The notes under the pieces: model-generated
Databases searched by the model: none
The model's input: the letters and a program-made list of their open reading frames with translations, nothing else
Told to the model about the DNA's origin: nothing
Source: Ochotona curzoniae
Taxonomy: Eukaryota; Chordata; Mammalia; Lagomorpha; Ochotonidae
Assembly (NCBI RefSeq): GCF_017591425.1
Contig: NW_024467106.1
Location: forward strand, 20,326,501 to 20,390,500
Direction of reading: 5' to 3'
DNA: 64,000 nt
Translations under genes and position numbers: made by a program
Shown here: piece after piece, positions 1-11,580 of the stretch
Numbering within the stretch: position 1 is the stretch's first letter
Layout of the letters: every line of letters begins with the position of its first letter

Positions 1-176
1 ATATAGGTGGCAGGAGCTCAGGCATGTGGACCATCTTCAGCTGCTTTTCCCAGGCTCATTAGCAGGGAGCAGAATGGGAAGTGGAGCATCCAAGATAGAA
101 ACTGGTGCCCATATGGGATGCCAATGTCACACACTACTGCTTTACGTGTTCTGCCATTGCATTAGCTCCCAGCCTC
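1..176 (-). repeat. C-type SINE fragment, cut by window start
   Basis: The reverse complement shows the SINE core (GCTCCCTGCTAAT..CCTGGGAAAAGCAG) and the tRNA-like head. It is old and diverged. Confidence 0.8.
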
Positions 177-384
177 CACTTCTTTTTTGGGGGGGGATCT
201 TGTTTTTAATTTTTATTCCTCCACTTCTTTTGACATCACAATTGGAAACCCCTGGGTGAGCTGGCTTCTAATGATTTTTTTTTTCATCCTCAAAGGATTT
301 AACATCTTCAGATTCACATAAGGTCAATCTGTTCAAAATGGTGAGAAATCATTTTTGTTACCCAGTTCCAGAGTTTGTTGTCAG

Positions 385-726
385 GGTTTTGTGGCATAGC
401 CGGTTAAACTTCCATTTGCAATGCTGGAATACCATATCAGAGTTTCAGTTTGAATCCCAGTTGCTTCACTTCCTTCAACTCCAGCTCCCTGCTAACACAC
501 CTGGGAAGGCAATGGAAGATAGTTGAAGTACCTCAGTCCTTGCCACCCATGTGAGAGACCAGGATGGAGTTCTTGGCTCCTGGCTTCAGTCTGGACTGGA
601 GTTGGATGCTACATTCATTTGGGTAGAGAACCAGTGATTGGGAGATTCTCTCTCTCTCTCTCTTACAATCTCTCTCTCTCTCCTCCCTCCCTGCTTCTTT
701 CTTTCTATCAGCAAATCTTAAATAAT
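385..726 (+). repeat. C-type SINE
   Basis: Head at GTGGCATAGCCGGTTAA, core CCAGCTCCCTGCTAACACACCTGGGAAGGCA, a CT-rich tail and CAGCAAATCTTAAATAA at the end. Confidence 0.85.
643..690 (+). repeat. CT microsatellite in SINE tail
   Basis: Two runs of TC repeats interrupted by TTACAA; part of the 385-726 SINE. Confidence 0.8.
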
Positions 727-2384
727 AGTTATTATTATTATACCCCAGATTGTCACAGGGATTTAAATTCCATATTTTGAATGTTTACATAATTTGTATA
801 AACAATTTAAACATGCATCTGATCATTTCTTTATACCCAACTGGCATCCCCAAGCAGATGGCCCATTTCCAATTATAGTAATAGCAAAGCCCAATTACCA
901 CTCATTGGTGTGTTTTGAAATCTGTATTTCCATATTGAGTGATCAAACAGCTTTCTACACTTAAAACTGATTGAACATAAAATTTAAATATAGCCATTCA
1001 TAAAACATAAAGCACAGTGTTTTGGGGGCTGCTCTGCCAGTGGGAAATACAATTTTGTAATCCAGGTAGTTATCACCCATAGAGATATCTATTAAACAGA
1101 TTCATGCAATGATGTACAAACTTTCCAAAAATTATATTGGCCTCTACCTGAGTCATTTCCAACAGTTGAACATTACTGCTCTTGTTTGTCCAGATCAAAT
1201 AGGAAAAAAACCATATTGGATTTCACATCCCAAAAGAGCAGGTTAGAACTGCTAAATTCATGAGGAAAATCAGTGCTGAGTTCCCATTCTGTTATTTTCA
1301 CAGCACTCAATTTTTAAAGTAGATATTAGGTCATAATGCCAGTATAGCTCTGTATCCCCTTAAGCAATTGTCAAAAACCTCTGATGGGCTCTAGGAGCAA
1401 TTTAATTCCTGTATCCCATTATGTAATTCCAAAGAAAGCTAATTAAAGTTTAACTCTTCATACATCAATAAAAGCATCCATTCAAGTTTGAAACAAATTT
1501 CCTAATGGAATAGAATTTACAAACACAAATTACCTAAATCTATACTGTAAATTCGCCTTTCAAAATGAATAAATGGCTTATTTGCCTAAAGGAGAAAGCT
1601 AAGTCCCTTAGGGTCATGAACACAGTCAAATGAGACAGTTCTTTAAACCCAACTTGTTGCCAGAGAAGCATCAGTAGGCTCGCATGTGGCACACTTTCTC
1701 TTTTCAGTTGAATTTGTTCTTCCTTATTGTTCTCATCCAAGTGAGGACAATGTTAGTGCCTGCCCCTAGATGGAAAGGGTAGAAGAAGAGAGGATTCAGT
1801 GATATATGTAAATGAAATGCATGGTCAGTGACAACTGGTTCATCATAAGCTCTGGGTAAATGTTAACTAGTAGCATTTATTGTTCTTTCTGTCATCATCA
1901 CCATTTAAAAAAGTATGCTTGTAAGGGGATGAGCCGAGTTCAAATTCAGGTCTTCTACTTCTCCCTGTCCAGCTAATGGATAAAATTGCTGAGCTCTGCC
2001 CTATCAAATGCTCTACCCACTGTGTGTTTGGAGGGCCCAATGGGAAGTTATTATCCATGTTTTCTTCATTAAATGATGTTGATCAGCCAATTACCACATT
2101 TCTTCTAGTGCTTTTATAGTATCTCTATTTTGGATTCCAAAGTGCCCAACAGGATTTTTTTTTAATTAATGATTATAACTTGCAAAAATCAGAGGCCTTT
2201 GGACCATTTTGTTCTTGCTCTTGTCCATGGAGGCTGATGTGCCACACTTGGTCTTAATTAGCAGTGAACTGACTGCTAGCATATGGTTCCATGTCTTTCT
2301 TGTAAAATAGGTACCTCTTCCAATAATACCATATCATCATCAGTGTATGATAGCACCATATCAGTGTATCCAAACACCATGATT

Positions 2385-2490
2385 GTCCTCAGTATTTATT
2401 TATTGAACACTTACTACTATATGCTAAGCAATGGGCATTGTGATGACTACAAAAGGCATGATGCAGAATAAGACATTATTTCCTGAGATG
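2385..2490. repeat. L2-like remnant
   Basis: TATTTATTGAACACTTACTA, then TATGCTAAGCAATGGGCAT, resembles the common ancient LINE2-type motif (ACAAATATTTATTGAGC..ACTGTGC). Confidence 0.5.
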
Positions 2491-3207
2491 TGGGTGGTAA
2501 ATATGTGATCAATTTCACAGTTACACATAGCTGAACGCTCTTTATTTAAATAATCATTTAACTATAATCATGTATTTTATAGCAAATAATGTAGTCATCA
2601 AGCCTATGATTTCAAAGTGATTGCCTTGGACATAGTAAAAATAGCTTATCTTAGAGTAACAGACCCTAAGTGGGTCCCACCAATGGTGGGAAATACACGT
2701 GCAGATAATAGTGTGACAAAAGCAGAGAAGGCAGTAAGTAAGTCCAAGACACTTTCTTGTTAGGCAAGACAATAGATTTCTTGTTGAAAATTGAGCTTTC
2801 AGCAAGATTTATTGCAAGAACATCAAGGAGTATTTTGCAGTCTCTCTCTTGACCTAGCAAGTCTAAGAACTGGAATTTCCTCTGTGTGAAGTAGCAGATA
2901 CAAGAAAGTAGTCCTGGTCTGCAGGGGAGGAAATCCCAGTTCTTCCACTGGCGCTCATTGCATGCTTCCGGAAGAACCCCCAACTCCTCAGCAGCTTCCC
3001 CCAAGTTCTGAGAGGCATCCTATCCTGATATCCTGAGAGAGAGCAAGACAAGGGACGTGGGAGTCCTCCACCAGCACTAACAGGAGGAGCTGGTGACAGA
3101 CACACTTGCCTCCATACTGAGATCTGGGTGTCATTTGCAGTCACGATGGGTGGAGGGAGTTCATCTTCGTGTTTTTTCTTTGTTGCCTGCATGTTGGTTT
3201 TTCTCAG

Positions 3208-3333
3208 GCTGAAGAGAAGAAGGTTTTGGAGAAGACTCTTCAGAGCCCGCTGTTGCCCTCCCCAGTGGCAGATCATGTCAAGTGTAACATCCTAAAGGCC
3301 CAGCTGGAGAACGCCTCCCGAGGGAATGCCCAG
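3208..3333 (+). CDS. EPB41L4B: EPB41L4B, first coding exon in window (internal)
   Basis: EPB41L4B (EHM2, Lulu2) is a FERM-family adaptor at the epithelial cell cortex. From the literature, it promotes circumferential actomyosin contraction through p114RhoGEF. This exon lies in the tail, well after the FERM domain. The acceptor TTTTTCTCAG ends at 3207 after a long pyrimidine tract, and the donor GTGGGT starts at 3334. The 126 bases are 42 whole codons (phase 0 to 0) beginning AEEKKVLEKTLQSP and ending SRGNAQ. Identification rests on my memory of the human tail (EEKK..EKxLQSPLLPSPVADHVKC) and on the eight further exons below, which continue it in order. The first half is charged and probably helical, and the second half looks disordered. 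Confidence 0.9.
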
Positions 3334-4489
3334 GTGGGTTGGTGTTTGTGGTGCAGTGACCAGATGCCCCCTGGGTCCCAGAGAAGGACTGAGCTCCTGT
3401 GTCAGTCACAGCCAGCCAGGAGACTATCATGGGCCAGTCAGGAGACAGGAACCTCACCTCCATCCTTGAGCTGGGCTTTTAATTCCAAACATTAGTAAAT
3501 GGTGTGCACTAATTAATGAGGTAGTGAAAGGCAGAAAGAACCCCAAAGCACTTCTCAGGGGCTGATACATAGGAAAATCTTCAGTTGGGCTGACCCCATG
3601 AACAACCAGCTCTTAGGACCCCGTTCTGAGTCACACACCTCTAAGTTGCCACAGGTGGAAGTGCACTGTGTCCCTACAGCTAAGGAGCAGAAAGGTTGTA
3701 ACCAGGAAAATATAGATGATTGGACGAGGAGCCCCTTAAAGATGAAGCGCACTTCTGTGCAGGGTCCTCTGTGGCTAGTGCTGCTGTCCTGGACTCAAAG
3801 GACAGGACACACCCTGAGGATGGGCAGCCAGCCAGTGGTGTTTCTTAACCTGCAGTGGTCACAGGGGTACCAGATCTGCCAGTGTCTGCAACCTGGATTT
3901 CCCTACTGCTTTGGGAGGAACTGTGGGAAAGGTCCATCCCTTCGCATTAGCACCCCCTGCAGACAGAACTTGCCATGGAGCCCTCCGGCCCAACAGAAAT
4001 ACAATTTGCAGGTTCTGGGCACAATTTCCACAACATAGCGTGGGGAGGGTGGATTTAGCGATGTGGTTGTTTAATAATTGCCATGCACTCCCTCATTTGC
4101 CACCGTGACAGATGTCACGGTGTGTACAAAGTGATCCCTTCCCTCACCCTCTGAACCAAAATGCAGACTCGGAAACATTTTTTACACTGAATGCCAAGGA
4201 CAACATGCCACCGGGTTATCAGAGCTGGCACTCAGCCAGAAAGGCATTTGCCAGCCCTGCCCTGAAAATACACACATGCTACTGTTTGTCCATGATTTCA
4301 CTGGAGAAGTATGTAACTAGCTACTTTTTTCCTATGAACCTAGGATCCGTGCCAGTATTGCCAGTATTTGCTTTATTATTTCTATTGATGTGGCAATTTG
4401 GATAACATAGGTCCTTCCAGAAACATACTATGGAAAATATGAACACTTACCAGATATTTTTTCCCCATTTCTGGGATTGTGATGTGAAC

Positions 4490-4690
4490 AGGAGGCAGTA
4501 AAGTGTAGAACACAGATTTCCAAGTCAGATGGTCTGGGTTTGACTCTTGCTCTTCCATTCATCAGCAGTGGCATTTTAAGCTGGCTTGATCACCTAAGCA
4601 TCAGTTTTCTCGTATGCGAAACGAGTGATAGGTGATGGTGAAGATTACACGAGGTACTGTACGTGCAGTGCCTGAAGCAGTGCCTTGCTG
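4490..4690 (+). repeat. MIR SINE
   Basis: Matches the MIR pattern: a head near GTCAGATGGTCTGGGTTTGA, then CATCAGTTTTCTCGTATG and a decayed 3' part ending GCAGTGCCTTGCTG. Confidence 0.75.
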
Positions 4691-4956
4691 CACCATTGAG
4701 GCGATACTGATGACCGTGATCACAGAGGATGCAGTGGTTGGGGACACTGTCACAGGCAAATAACAGCAGTGGCACTCAGTTTGACTTCCATCACAAAAGC
4801 GGTCATATCAACATTAGACATTCTCTTTGTTTCAGTTCTACTCCATTGTTCTAAAACATGCCATACTTACACTACTGTAGAACAAAGAAGACCGAAGTTT
4901 ATAATGTTACAGTTTACAAAGTTGACATCACCGACATTGGAATGTTCTATCAGGAG

Positions 4957-5240
4957 GGTGGGCATTTGGCTTTGATGGTTGAAATGCCTCTTGGGATGCT
5001 TACATTCCATGTTGGAATGCCTAGGTTCAAGCCTTGGCTGCACTCTGATTCTGCCTTGCTGTTGAAATACCTTCTGGGAGGCAGCGAGTGTTGGACCCAG
5101 TCAGGAGACCTAGATTGAGTTCCAGGTTCCTTGTTTTGGCCAGTCAGGCCTCGGCTGTTGCAGGGTTTGGGAATGAAATGGCAAATGGGAGCTCTGTCTG
5201 TTTCTTTCTTCCTCTGTCTCCCAAATCTTTAAAATAGATT
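4957..5240 (+). repeat. C-type SINE, old
   Basis: Diverged copy: GGTTCAAGCCTTGGCTGCAC is the B-box region, and CTTCTGGGAGGCAGCGAGTG and GGCCTCGGCTGTTGC mark the body. Confidence 0.75.
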
Positions 5241-6450
5241 TTATTTTGTAAAGTGAAGGGAAGAGGTGAGAAATAGTTAAGAAGAGAAGAAAGTATCGTT
5301 TCTAAACATATGGAAAGGCACAAAGCATGAAAGGGAAAGTAGGCGAGGTGTGAGGTCAGTAATTTCAAAGTGTTTCCCAAGATGTTCTTCGGCTGGCCCT
5401 GCAGGATGTTCCCCGCTAAATCTGGAAACGCTGTGCATTCGGTCCCCTGGGCCGTTCCCCGTACACATTAGGTTCTTACAGGCTCAGAAACCTGCCTTAG
5501 TACCTTTCGCACCCAATTGGTCACAGGACATTTTGTAAAGCAGCTGCCACTGTCATTGTGTTCCAGGGACATGCTTCATGGGCCCCTGGGTTAGAGTGGC
5601 CCAGGGACTGTGATGTAGGGACAGAGCTGGTGTGCAGCCAGGAGCACCACTAGGGATGTGAGTGTTAATTCACTATTGACAGCAAAGAAGATAAGGAAAG
5701 GGAGAAACAGACCAAAGGCACTGTCGGTCACTGGCTTTAAGAAAGGCTTTGATCAGGAAGCAGGATCCACATGGCGACAGTTGTCACCAGCTAACCATGC
5801 CAGCACCTCCAAGCCAGCACCTTTGAGCACCGTGCTCCATGTGGATCTACACAGAGATCAGGCCTTGCATGGGATGCTGACTGCTGCATCTCCCACTGAC
5901 CACCGAGGTTGCCTTTAGCTGGCTGGCCTGGCTGTGTCCCTTTCTCACCCACATTGTTTTGGGGACTCACCAGGGAGAAGGAGGAAGGCAGAGCTTCTAT
6001 TGCAATCATCTCAGGCTTGTCCTGCTGATGTGAAAGGTCAGATTCCAGATGCCTTTGTAAAGGGTCATAGAACTAACTCATCTGGGCTCCTGATCTAAGT
6101 GGGATCTGAGGGACTAAACCATGGCTCCGACTTGTCCTATATTATCCCCTTTGCACTGAAGCCTGATCCGGCATGTGGCTGGTGTTTCCATAAAGATGAG
6201 TACAAGAATTGACTGCCCTGATAGGGTTTTGGGTCTTCCTTCTCTAGTGAAGAATGTTTTGTTTTGTTTCGTTTTCAGTAACTTCTATGAACACCAAAGT
6301 AAGGTTGGCTGTTGATTGAACAAATAGTGAACTACCTATTTGGTCGATGTCCGTATTTCTGTAATCTTTTGAATTTATTATGTAGACTTGAAAACATCTT
6401 CACAATCCAAAATTCTTCCTTTTGACTAACCTGACTATTATCTTTAACAG

Positions 6451-6518
6451 ATTGGAAAAGAGGAATCGACGTTTGTAAATATCAATAAGAAAACCAGTCT
6501 TCAGGATGCTAATGTAAG
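6451..6518 (+). CDS. EPB41L4B: EPB41L4B exon 2 of window
   Basis: The 68-base exon follows the acceptor TCTTTAACAG and encodes IGKEESTFVNINKKTSLQDANV plus two bases of an Arg codon (phase 0 to 2). I end it at AAG|GTCTGT (6518/6519), because only that end joins to exon 3 to give the VRSPIPIRV stretch I remember from the human protein. A second donor with a better intron side, AAT|GTAAGG at 6514, overlaps it. Using that one would frameshift into a stop in exon 3 (see findings). No domain is recognisable; this is a Ser/Lys-rich linker. Confidence 0.88.
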
Positions 6519-7203
6519 GTCTGTTGTTTCTTGTTTGAGTGAAGAAGTGATACACTCTGTGTTATCAGCATTATCCTCACAACATTGCCCATGGGGGAAT
6601 TGGCTGATCAAATCAGAGAGGCAAAATAAAACAGGCATGTGATGAGAGCACAGAGACTTGCTTCAACAGCTTCCTTTAAGCCTCAGAAATGCTGCTTAGT
6701 TCCAGTGCTGTTTCTATTTCTTAGGTCCTGTAATAATGAACAATGCCTGCTCTTTGGGTTGGTTTTCAGGCATGCACTGCTGGCCTTGACATTCCTGTGT
6801 GTGAAGTCCCATAGAACTCCCAATTGCTCTCACAGTGGAGTCCATCCTTTCCAGGGCTCAGGGGGTCCCTCCTGATGCAGCTTCTGCTGCCTGCTTTAGC
6901 TCCATTGATCACTTTCCCTGAGCCTGTGGACATAACCCTCATTGGTGCTTCATATGTGTTCTTTAACATTGCTGGGCTATTCTCTCCAACCCCCAAAGCC
7001 CAGAGGAGGCTCTTCCTCCTCTGCTCGCACAGATAGCACAAATGCTCCCCCCCCCCTCGGTCCCAGGTGGCGAACAACCTGCCGAGCACCATAGCCCCTT
7101 TGCCCTGTGCTGCCACACTCAAGTCTGCCTAGAGTCAGACTTTGCAGTGTGGGTCAGTTTGTTGTTGAAAATAAAGACATGGGTCTCCCTCCAATCCTTT
7201 CAG

Positions 7204-7205
<2 letters not shown>

Positions 7206-7234
<29 letters not shown>
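7206..7234 (+). repeat. TG microsatellite
   Basis: An uninterrupted GT/TG run of about 29 bases. Confidence 0.95.
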
Positions 7235-7689
7235 ATGTATGCATGAGAGAGAGATGTATGTATGTATGAGATCGGAGGTGGGGAACAGAAATCAGCATTT
7301 TAGCTAACACCCCATGTGTCTAGAACTGTTGCGTAGGGGATTTTTCACTGGATGCCAGAAGTAAAAGTTAAGATTTCTCTGTATCATCTTACAATCGCCA
7401 GTCGAGGTTCTTTCTCTTAAGCTGCTTCACTGCAGAACACCTACATAGCTGCTTGGCTGGGATTTTCAAACATTTACTAATCTCTTCCCACCCCACCCCA
7501 CTGTCCTTCACCTGTTTTTTCAGTTTGTTTAGTCCTTGGATTTCTTCTCCCATCTCCAACTCAGTTGTGTTCTCTCCCACATCATTTTCTGTCTTTAGGT
7601 CTATAATCCTTGCCTACCTTGAGCCCTGCTCGTTTCTTTTCCCATGGCAGCTAAGATGTTGCTGATCTTTCCCAAGTGCCCTCTTTCTT

Positions 7690-7940
7690 GTGCCAAGGAT
7701 CTTTCTAAAATGCAAATCTGCCTGTGCCATTCCCTTCCCTGAAACCTTTAGTGGCTACCATTGCCTTGAGTATGACCAGCTTGGACCACCCTCCTGCCCT
7801 GGCTCTGGCCCTGCTTTCCCTATCATCACAAGCCCTTCTCTTTCACTAGGACCTCACCCCGCAGCAATCCCAGTGCCTGATGTCTCCACTCTGTCTCCCA
7901 CTTGGTCCTCCATGTGGGCCTCCTGAATACCATCCACTCC
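7690..7940 (+). repeat. L2-like remnant
   Basis: TGCCATTCCCTTCCCTGAAA, followed by GTGGCTACCATTGCC, resembles the 3' region of LINE2. Confidence 0.5.
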
Positions 7941-8242
7941 ACCCAGGCAAGGGAACATGCTTCTCCCATAGACTGAGTCCTCCAGGGATCGTGTTCCATT
8001 TGCTCTGGCACCCCAGCTTGAGGAGACCATGAACTCTGCATACATTGACACTCATACCAAGTATAGTCAACCGACATGTCTTGAGCAGTGGCCACATACC
8101 TGGAGCTATATGCGGCACTTAATGGAAGAGACTGTGGAAGGCACAAAGTGTTCACTGACTTACTAGGGTTTTAACTTACTTGGATGCCCTTTTAGTCAGA
8201 GAAAGCAATTGCTGATATATTTTTTAAAAACGAAATTGGGAA

Positions 8243-8535
8243 TAGGGGCTGTTGTTGTGGCTGCAGAAAGTTAAGCCAGCACTCCGAACAGCTGCATCAC
8301 GTATGGGTGTGCCATGTCAAATCTTGGCTGCCCTGTTGCCTTCCGATCCAGCTTGCTGCAGACACACCTGGGAGGCAGCAGTGATGGCCCCATGGGGGAA
8401 GCCAGGATGGAGTTCCTGACTCTGACTTCAGCCTGGCCCAGACCTGGCCATTGCAGCCATTTGGGCAGTGATCCTCTCTTGGTCTGATGTTTTACTTTTC
8501 AAATGAATGAGTATATAAACCTTGAAAAAGAATAA
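8243..8535 (+). repeat. C-type SINE
   Basis: Starts GGGGCTGTTGTTGTGGC. The body CTGACTTCAGCCTGGCCCAG and CATTGCAGCCATTTGGGCAG is typical, and it ends CTTTTCAAATGAATGAG. Confidence 0.85.
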
Positions 8536-8547
8536 AACTGAAGTCAG

Positions 8548-8805
8548 GGACTGATGTTTGGTGCAGTGGCATTAAGTCCCGCCTTGGGATTCCCATGTAC
8601 TCTCTGCAATGCCCAACTCAGGTCCTGGCTACTCCACTTCTGATTCAGATGGGAGACTGCAGGTCCTTGCCACCACCTGATTGGGGTGTGGATACCTGGC
8701 TTTGGCTTGTCCTAGGCCCTTGCTGCTGTATTTGAGGAGTGAACCAGCACAGGGAAGATCTCATTGTCTCTCTGCCTTCCACATAAAATGAAAATACAAA
8801 TAGTC
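8548..8805 (+). repeat. C-type SINE
   Basis: Separated by about 12 bases from the previous copy. Head GGTGCAGTGGCATTAAG, body CTACTCCACTTCTGATTCAG. Confidence 0.8.
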
Positions 8806-9162
8806 ATGGCTGTTATGAAAATGTGAAAACTTTTCTTTAAATCAGTTTTGAATAGTTGTAAGACATACAGTGGGTCTTTGAAAAAATGATAGAAATGCAT
8901 AGAATTAAAAATGATGTGTTGGTTTCCATAGTAGATTTTGGACCAAAAGAAACTTTCCTTCTAATTCTATTTTCCTATGAATTTATGAAGTGAATCAGCA
9001 TTTTTTTTTGAGGAAATGTAAAAACAAAGCTTAATTTTTTTTTTTAACATTCTCATGTGTACATGTGACTAAAATGTTTCAGTCCCCATCCTGAAAGTCT
9101 TTTGATTATCCATTTTCACATAAAATATGCAGTAGTTCCTTATCATTTGAAAATATATATTC

Positions 9163-9490
9163 TGGGCCCAGCATGAAAGCCTACTAGCTAAATCCTCGCC
9201 TTGTATGCACCAGGATCCCATTTGGGTACCAGTTCGTGCCCAGGCTACTCTGCTTCCCATCTAGCTCCCTGCTTGTGGCCTGGGAAAGCAGTGGAGAATG
9301 GCCCAAGTCCTTGGGACCCTGCACCCACGTGGGAGCCCCAGGGGAGGCTTTTGGCTTTCAGCTCCTGGCCTCAGATTGGCTCACTTTCAGCCTTTGCAGC
9401 CACTAGGGGAGTGAATCAGTGGATGGAAGATCTTTCTCTGTGTCTCCTCTGTATCTCTGTGTTTCTGCGTTTCCAATAAAAGTGGATGCA
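9163..9490 (+). repeat. C-type SINE
   Basis: Full-length: CTGGGCCCAGCATGAAAGCC head, TGTGGCCTGGGAAAGCAGTG core, TTCCAATAAAA end. A TA microsatellite grows from its 3' end. Confidence 0.9.
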
Positions 9491-9491
9491 T

Positions 9492-9493
9492 TA

Positions 9494-9531
<38 letters not shown>

Positions 9532-9532
9532 C
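9492..9532 (+). repeat. TA microsatellite
   Basis: About 20 TA units with one ACA interruption, attached to a SINE tail. Further TATATA blocks follow at 9541-9565. Confidence 0.95.
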
Positions 9533-9931
9533 TTTGTTTAATATATATTAAAGCACATATATATGCGCTTTGTTTAAAATAGTGTAGTTTCCAGATTATT
9601 GCTATGCGCAAATGGGTTGCCATAGATGTCTCTGCATTTGTTTGCTTAACAAAACTTGATTATGAATGAAACCCTCAGATGAGGGAGTAAGAGTGCTCTT
9701 CAGGGTGGGACAATTTTATTGGTCAGCCTAACTATACTTACTTCCCACTTGTTATATTTTTTTCTCAATGGCTTTTCAATGTTTTAGAAATAATCATTAT
9801 TGAATAACTAAATCGTAAAGCAAGCAAGGAATTCCTCCATTGTCAACAATGTTGTTGCAGTCCTCTCTGGAAAACATGAGCGATTAAGCCTTGTCTGTTG
9901 CTGTTGTTCTGGTTTCTCGGTACGTCTCTAG

Positions 9932-10030
9932 AAGTCCCATCCCCATACGTGTGGAACCCGCCCAGCCAGCTGTGGAAAAGCCGGAAGTCAAGCCACCCCG
10001 AGTGAGGAAGTTAACAAGACAGTATAGCTT
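9932..10030 (+). CDS. EPB41L4B: EPB41L4B exon 3 of window
   Basis: The 99-base exon runs from the acceptor CGTCTCTAG (9931) to the donor GTGAGT (10031). It enters with one base that completes Arg and leaves with two bases (TT) of a Phe codon (phase 2 to 2). It encodes SPIPIRVEPAQPAVEKPEV and then a basic KPPRVRKLTRQYS block. The RKLTRQYS stretch fits a basophilic-kinase site (R-x-x-S); that is inference only. Proline and base-rich sequence suggests a disordered tail segment. Confidence 0.9.
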
Positions 10031-11509
10031 GTGAGTTCTGCCCTGCAAGTTTTTCTATATAACAGCCCCAGTGATGCTCAATGTTGAGTTATAAATGTTG
10101 CTTAGCCTTTTAGCCAGTGTCACAGAGTCACTTTCAGAATTCCCAGTGGAACAAGATTTTTTTTCTCCCTGAAAACATGACATCGGTGGCAAATGTATTC
10201 ATAATTGACTGTGGTAGAGCAGTCTGTGTTTATCAGCTGGCAGTTTTGTGGTCTGGGAACATGGCTTGGCTTAGCTGGATTCCCCTTGGCCTTCAATCTG
10301 GCGGCGAGAGCTGTGGCTTCATCCGAGGGCTCATCCTTGTGCTTGATGATCAGACTCAGTTCCTCAGGGGCCCCAGGGACAAGGCTGCATTCAGGGTGGT
10401 GCCACATGCAGCTCTCCAGCTTTCTCCATCAGAGAAGCACACAGCAGAGCCACCCAGAGGATAAGCCAGGCCAAAGACACAGCTTTTGGTAACCTACCTG
10501 CAAGATGACATCACATCATTTCTTCCACATGCCAGTCATTAGGAGCAAGGCCCTAGATCCAGCTCACGTTCAAGAGGAAGTATTGCATGGCATATCAATA
10601 CCAGATGGGGGTCTTCAGGCAGTCATGAGAGAGACCACCTTCTACAGCAGAGTAGTGCATGGTGACACAATCTCTCACGAGTCTTCTGTCCCGTAAGCCC
10701 CGAGACCACCAAGGGGTGAGGCTATGGCATTCTTTTGTAGCAAAACAAAACTGGTGAGGGAATGTCCCTTTATCTGAAAGAGTTACAGGCTTATATAGTA
10801 GGAAAAGGCGGCAAGAAGAAAGGAAGTACTTCTAACAGAACTTTCACCCAACAACAACATTGTGACTGGCTAATAAGTATGTCTATCTCACTGTACCCGC
10901 CAATGAAGTTAAAAGTCATGAAGCAAAGGAAGCTAGGTCTCAGGGCAAACTCGTTACCTGCTGAATAGCAAGATGAATATAACATTTGACTTCCTAGAGT
11001 TGTTTACCAAGGTTTGCCAGTTGACCGAGACTCCCATCAGAAGTTCTCCCAGGGACATGGTGTGATGTGTACCTGCAGCCTCCCACATGGGCAAAGCAGG
11101 TAGATATCCAGGGGCAATCTGTCCACAGAGCCCAAGCTAATCATTAAGCCATGAGGCTTATGTCTCTCAAGGGCCCAGGACCGCCAGAGGCTGTCTGGTC
11201 TGTGATGTGCCCAGGACTATTCTAGACATTGTCAGGGACTAACAGTGATTTTGGCAATTCCCACCCAAAGACCCACAGTTTTTTAAAGGGAAGGACAAAT
11301 TCTCACATACACAAATACAATCCAAAAATGGGGGGAAGCTGTAGCATAGGTAATATTTGTAATGCTGTTCTCAGTGGGAGCTCCCATTCGTGGCCTCCTC
11401 CCCTGCAGCCCACACATAGTCTGGAGGTGCAGTGGGTCGAGAGCCGCAGGGAGATCCCTGGTCGCAATGGGAAGTGTATAGCTCTGGAGCTGCAAAGGCT
11501 CCTGTTAGC

Positions 11510-11580
11510 ACACTCATTGCTTCACAGCTCTAAGCTACGTGGACCTTTCTTTCTTCATCTGTAAAGTAGGGGTGATATCA
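11510..11580 (+). repeat. MIR-like fragment
   Basis: TTCTTCATCTGTAAAGTAGG and GTGATATCAGCGACCTCTG resemble the MIR core; short and weak. Confidence 0.45.

Larger units (their letters stand above)
1..3207 (+). other. EPB41L4B intron (5' part outside window)
   Basis: Holds SINE pieces at 1-176 and 385-726, CT repeats near 643-690, and an L2-like stretch near 2385-2490 (TATTTATTGAACACTTACTA). The rest (about 730-2380 and 2490-3150) is AT-rich unique sequence where I see no gene. Confidence 0.7.
3334..6450 (+). other. EPB41L4B intron
   Basis: Contains a MIR (4490-4690) and a SINE (4957-5240). Nothing is recognised in 3334-4480 or 5250-6450. The open frame at 3598-4038 has no recognisable protein feature. 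Confidence 0.7.
6519..9931 (+). other. EPB41L4B intron
   Basis: Holds a TG microsatellite (7206-7234), an L2-like remnant (about 7690-7940), three SINEs (8243-9490) and a TA repeat (9492-9532). The stretches 6525-7200, 7940-8240 and 9550-9930 show nothing recognisable. Confidence 0.7.

Noticed and set aside
6451..6513. Exon 2 ending at 6513 (donor GTAAGG)
   Set aside because: It gives whole codons, but exon 3 then needs a different phase and runs into TAG at 10025. The end at 6518 restores the known protein, so 6513 is kept only as a possible alternative.
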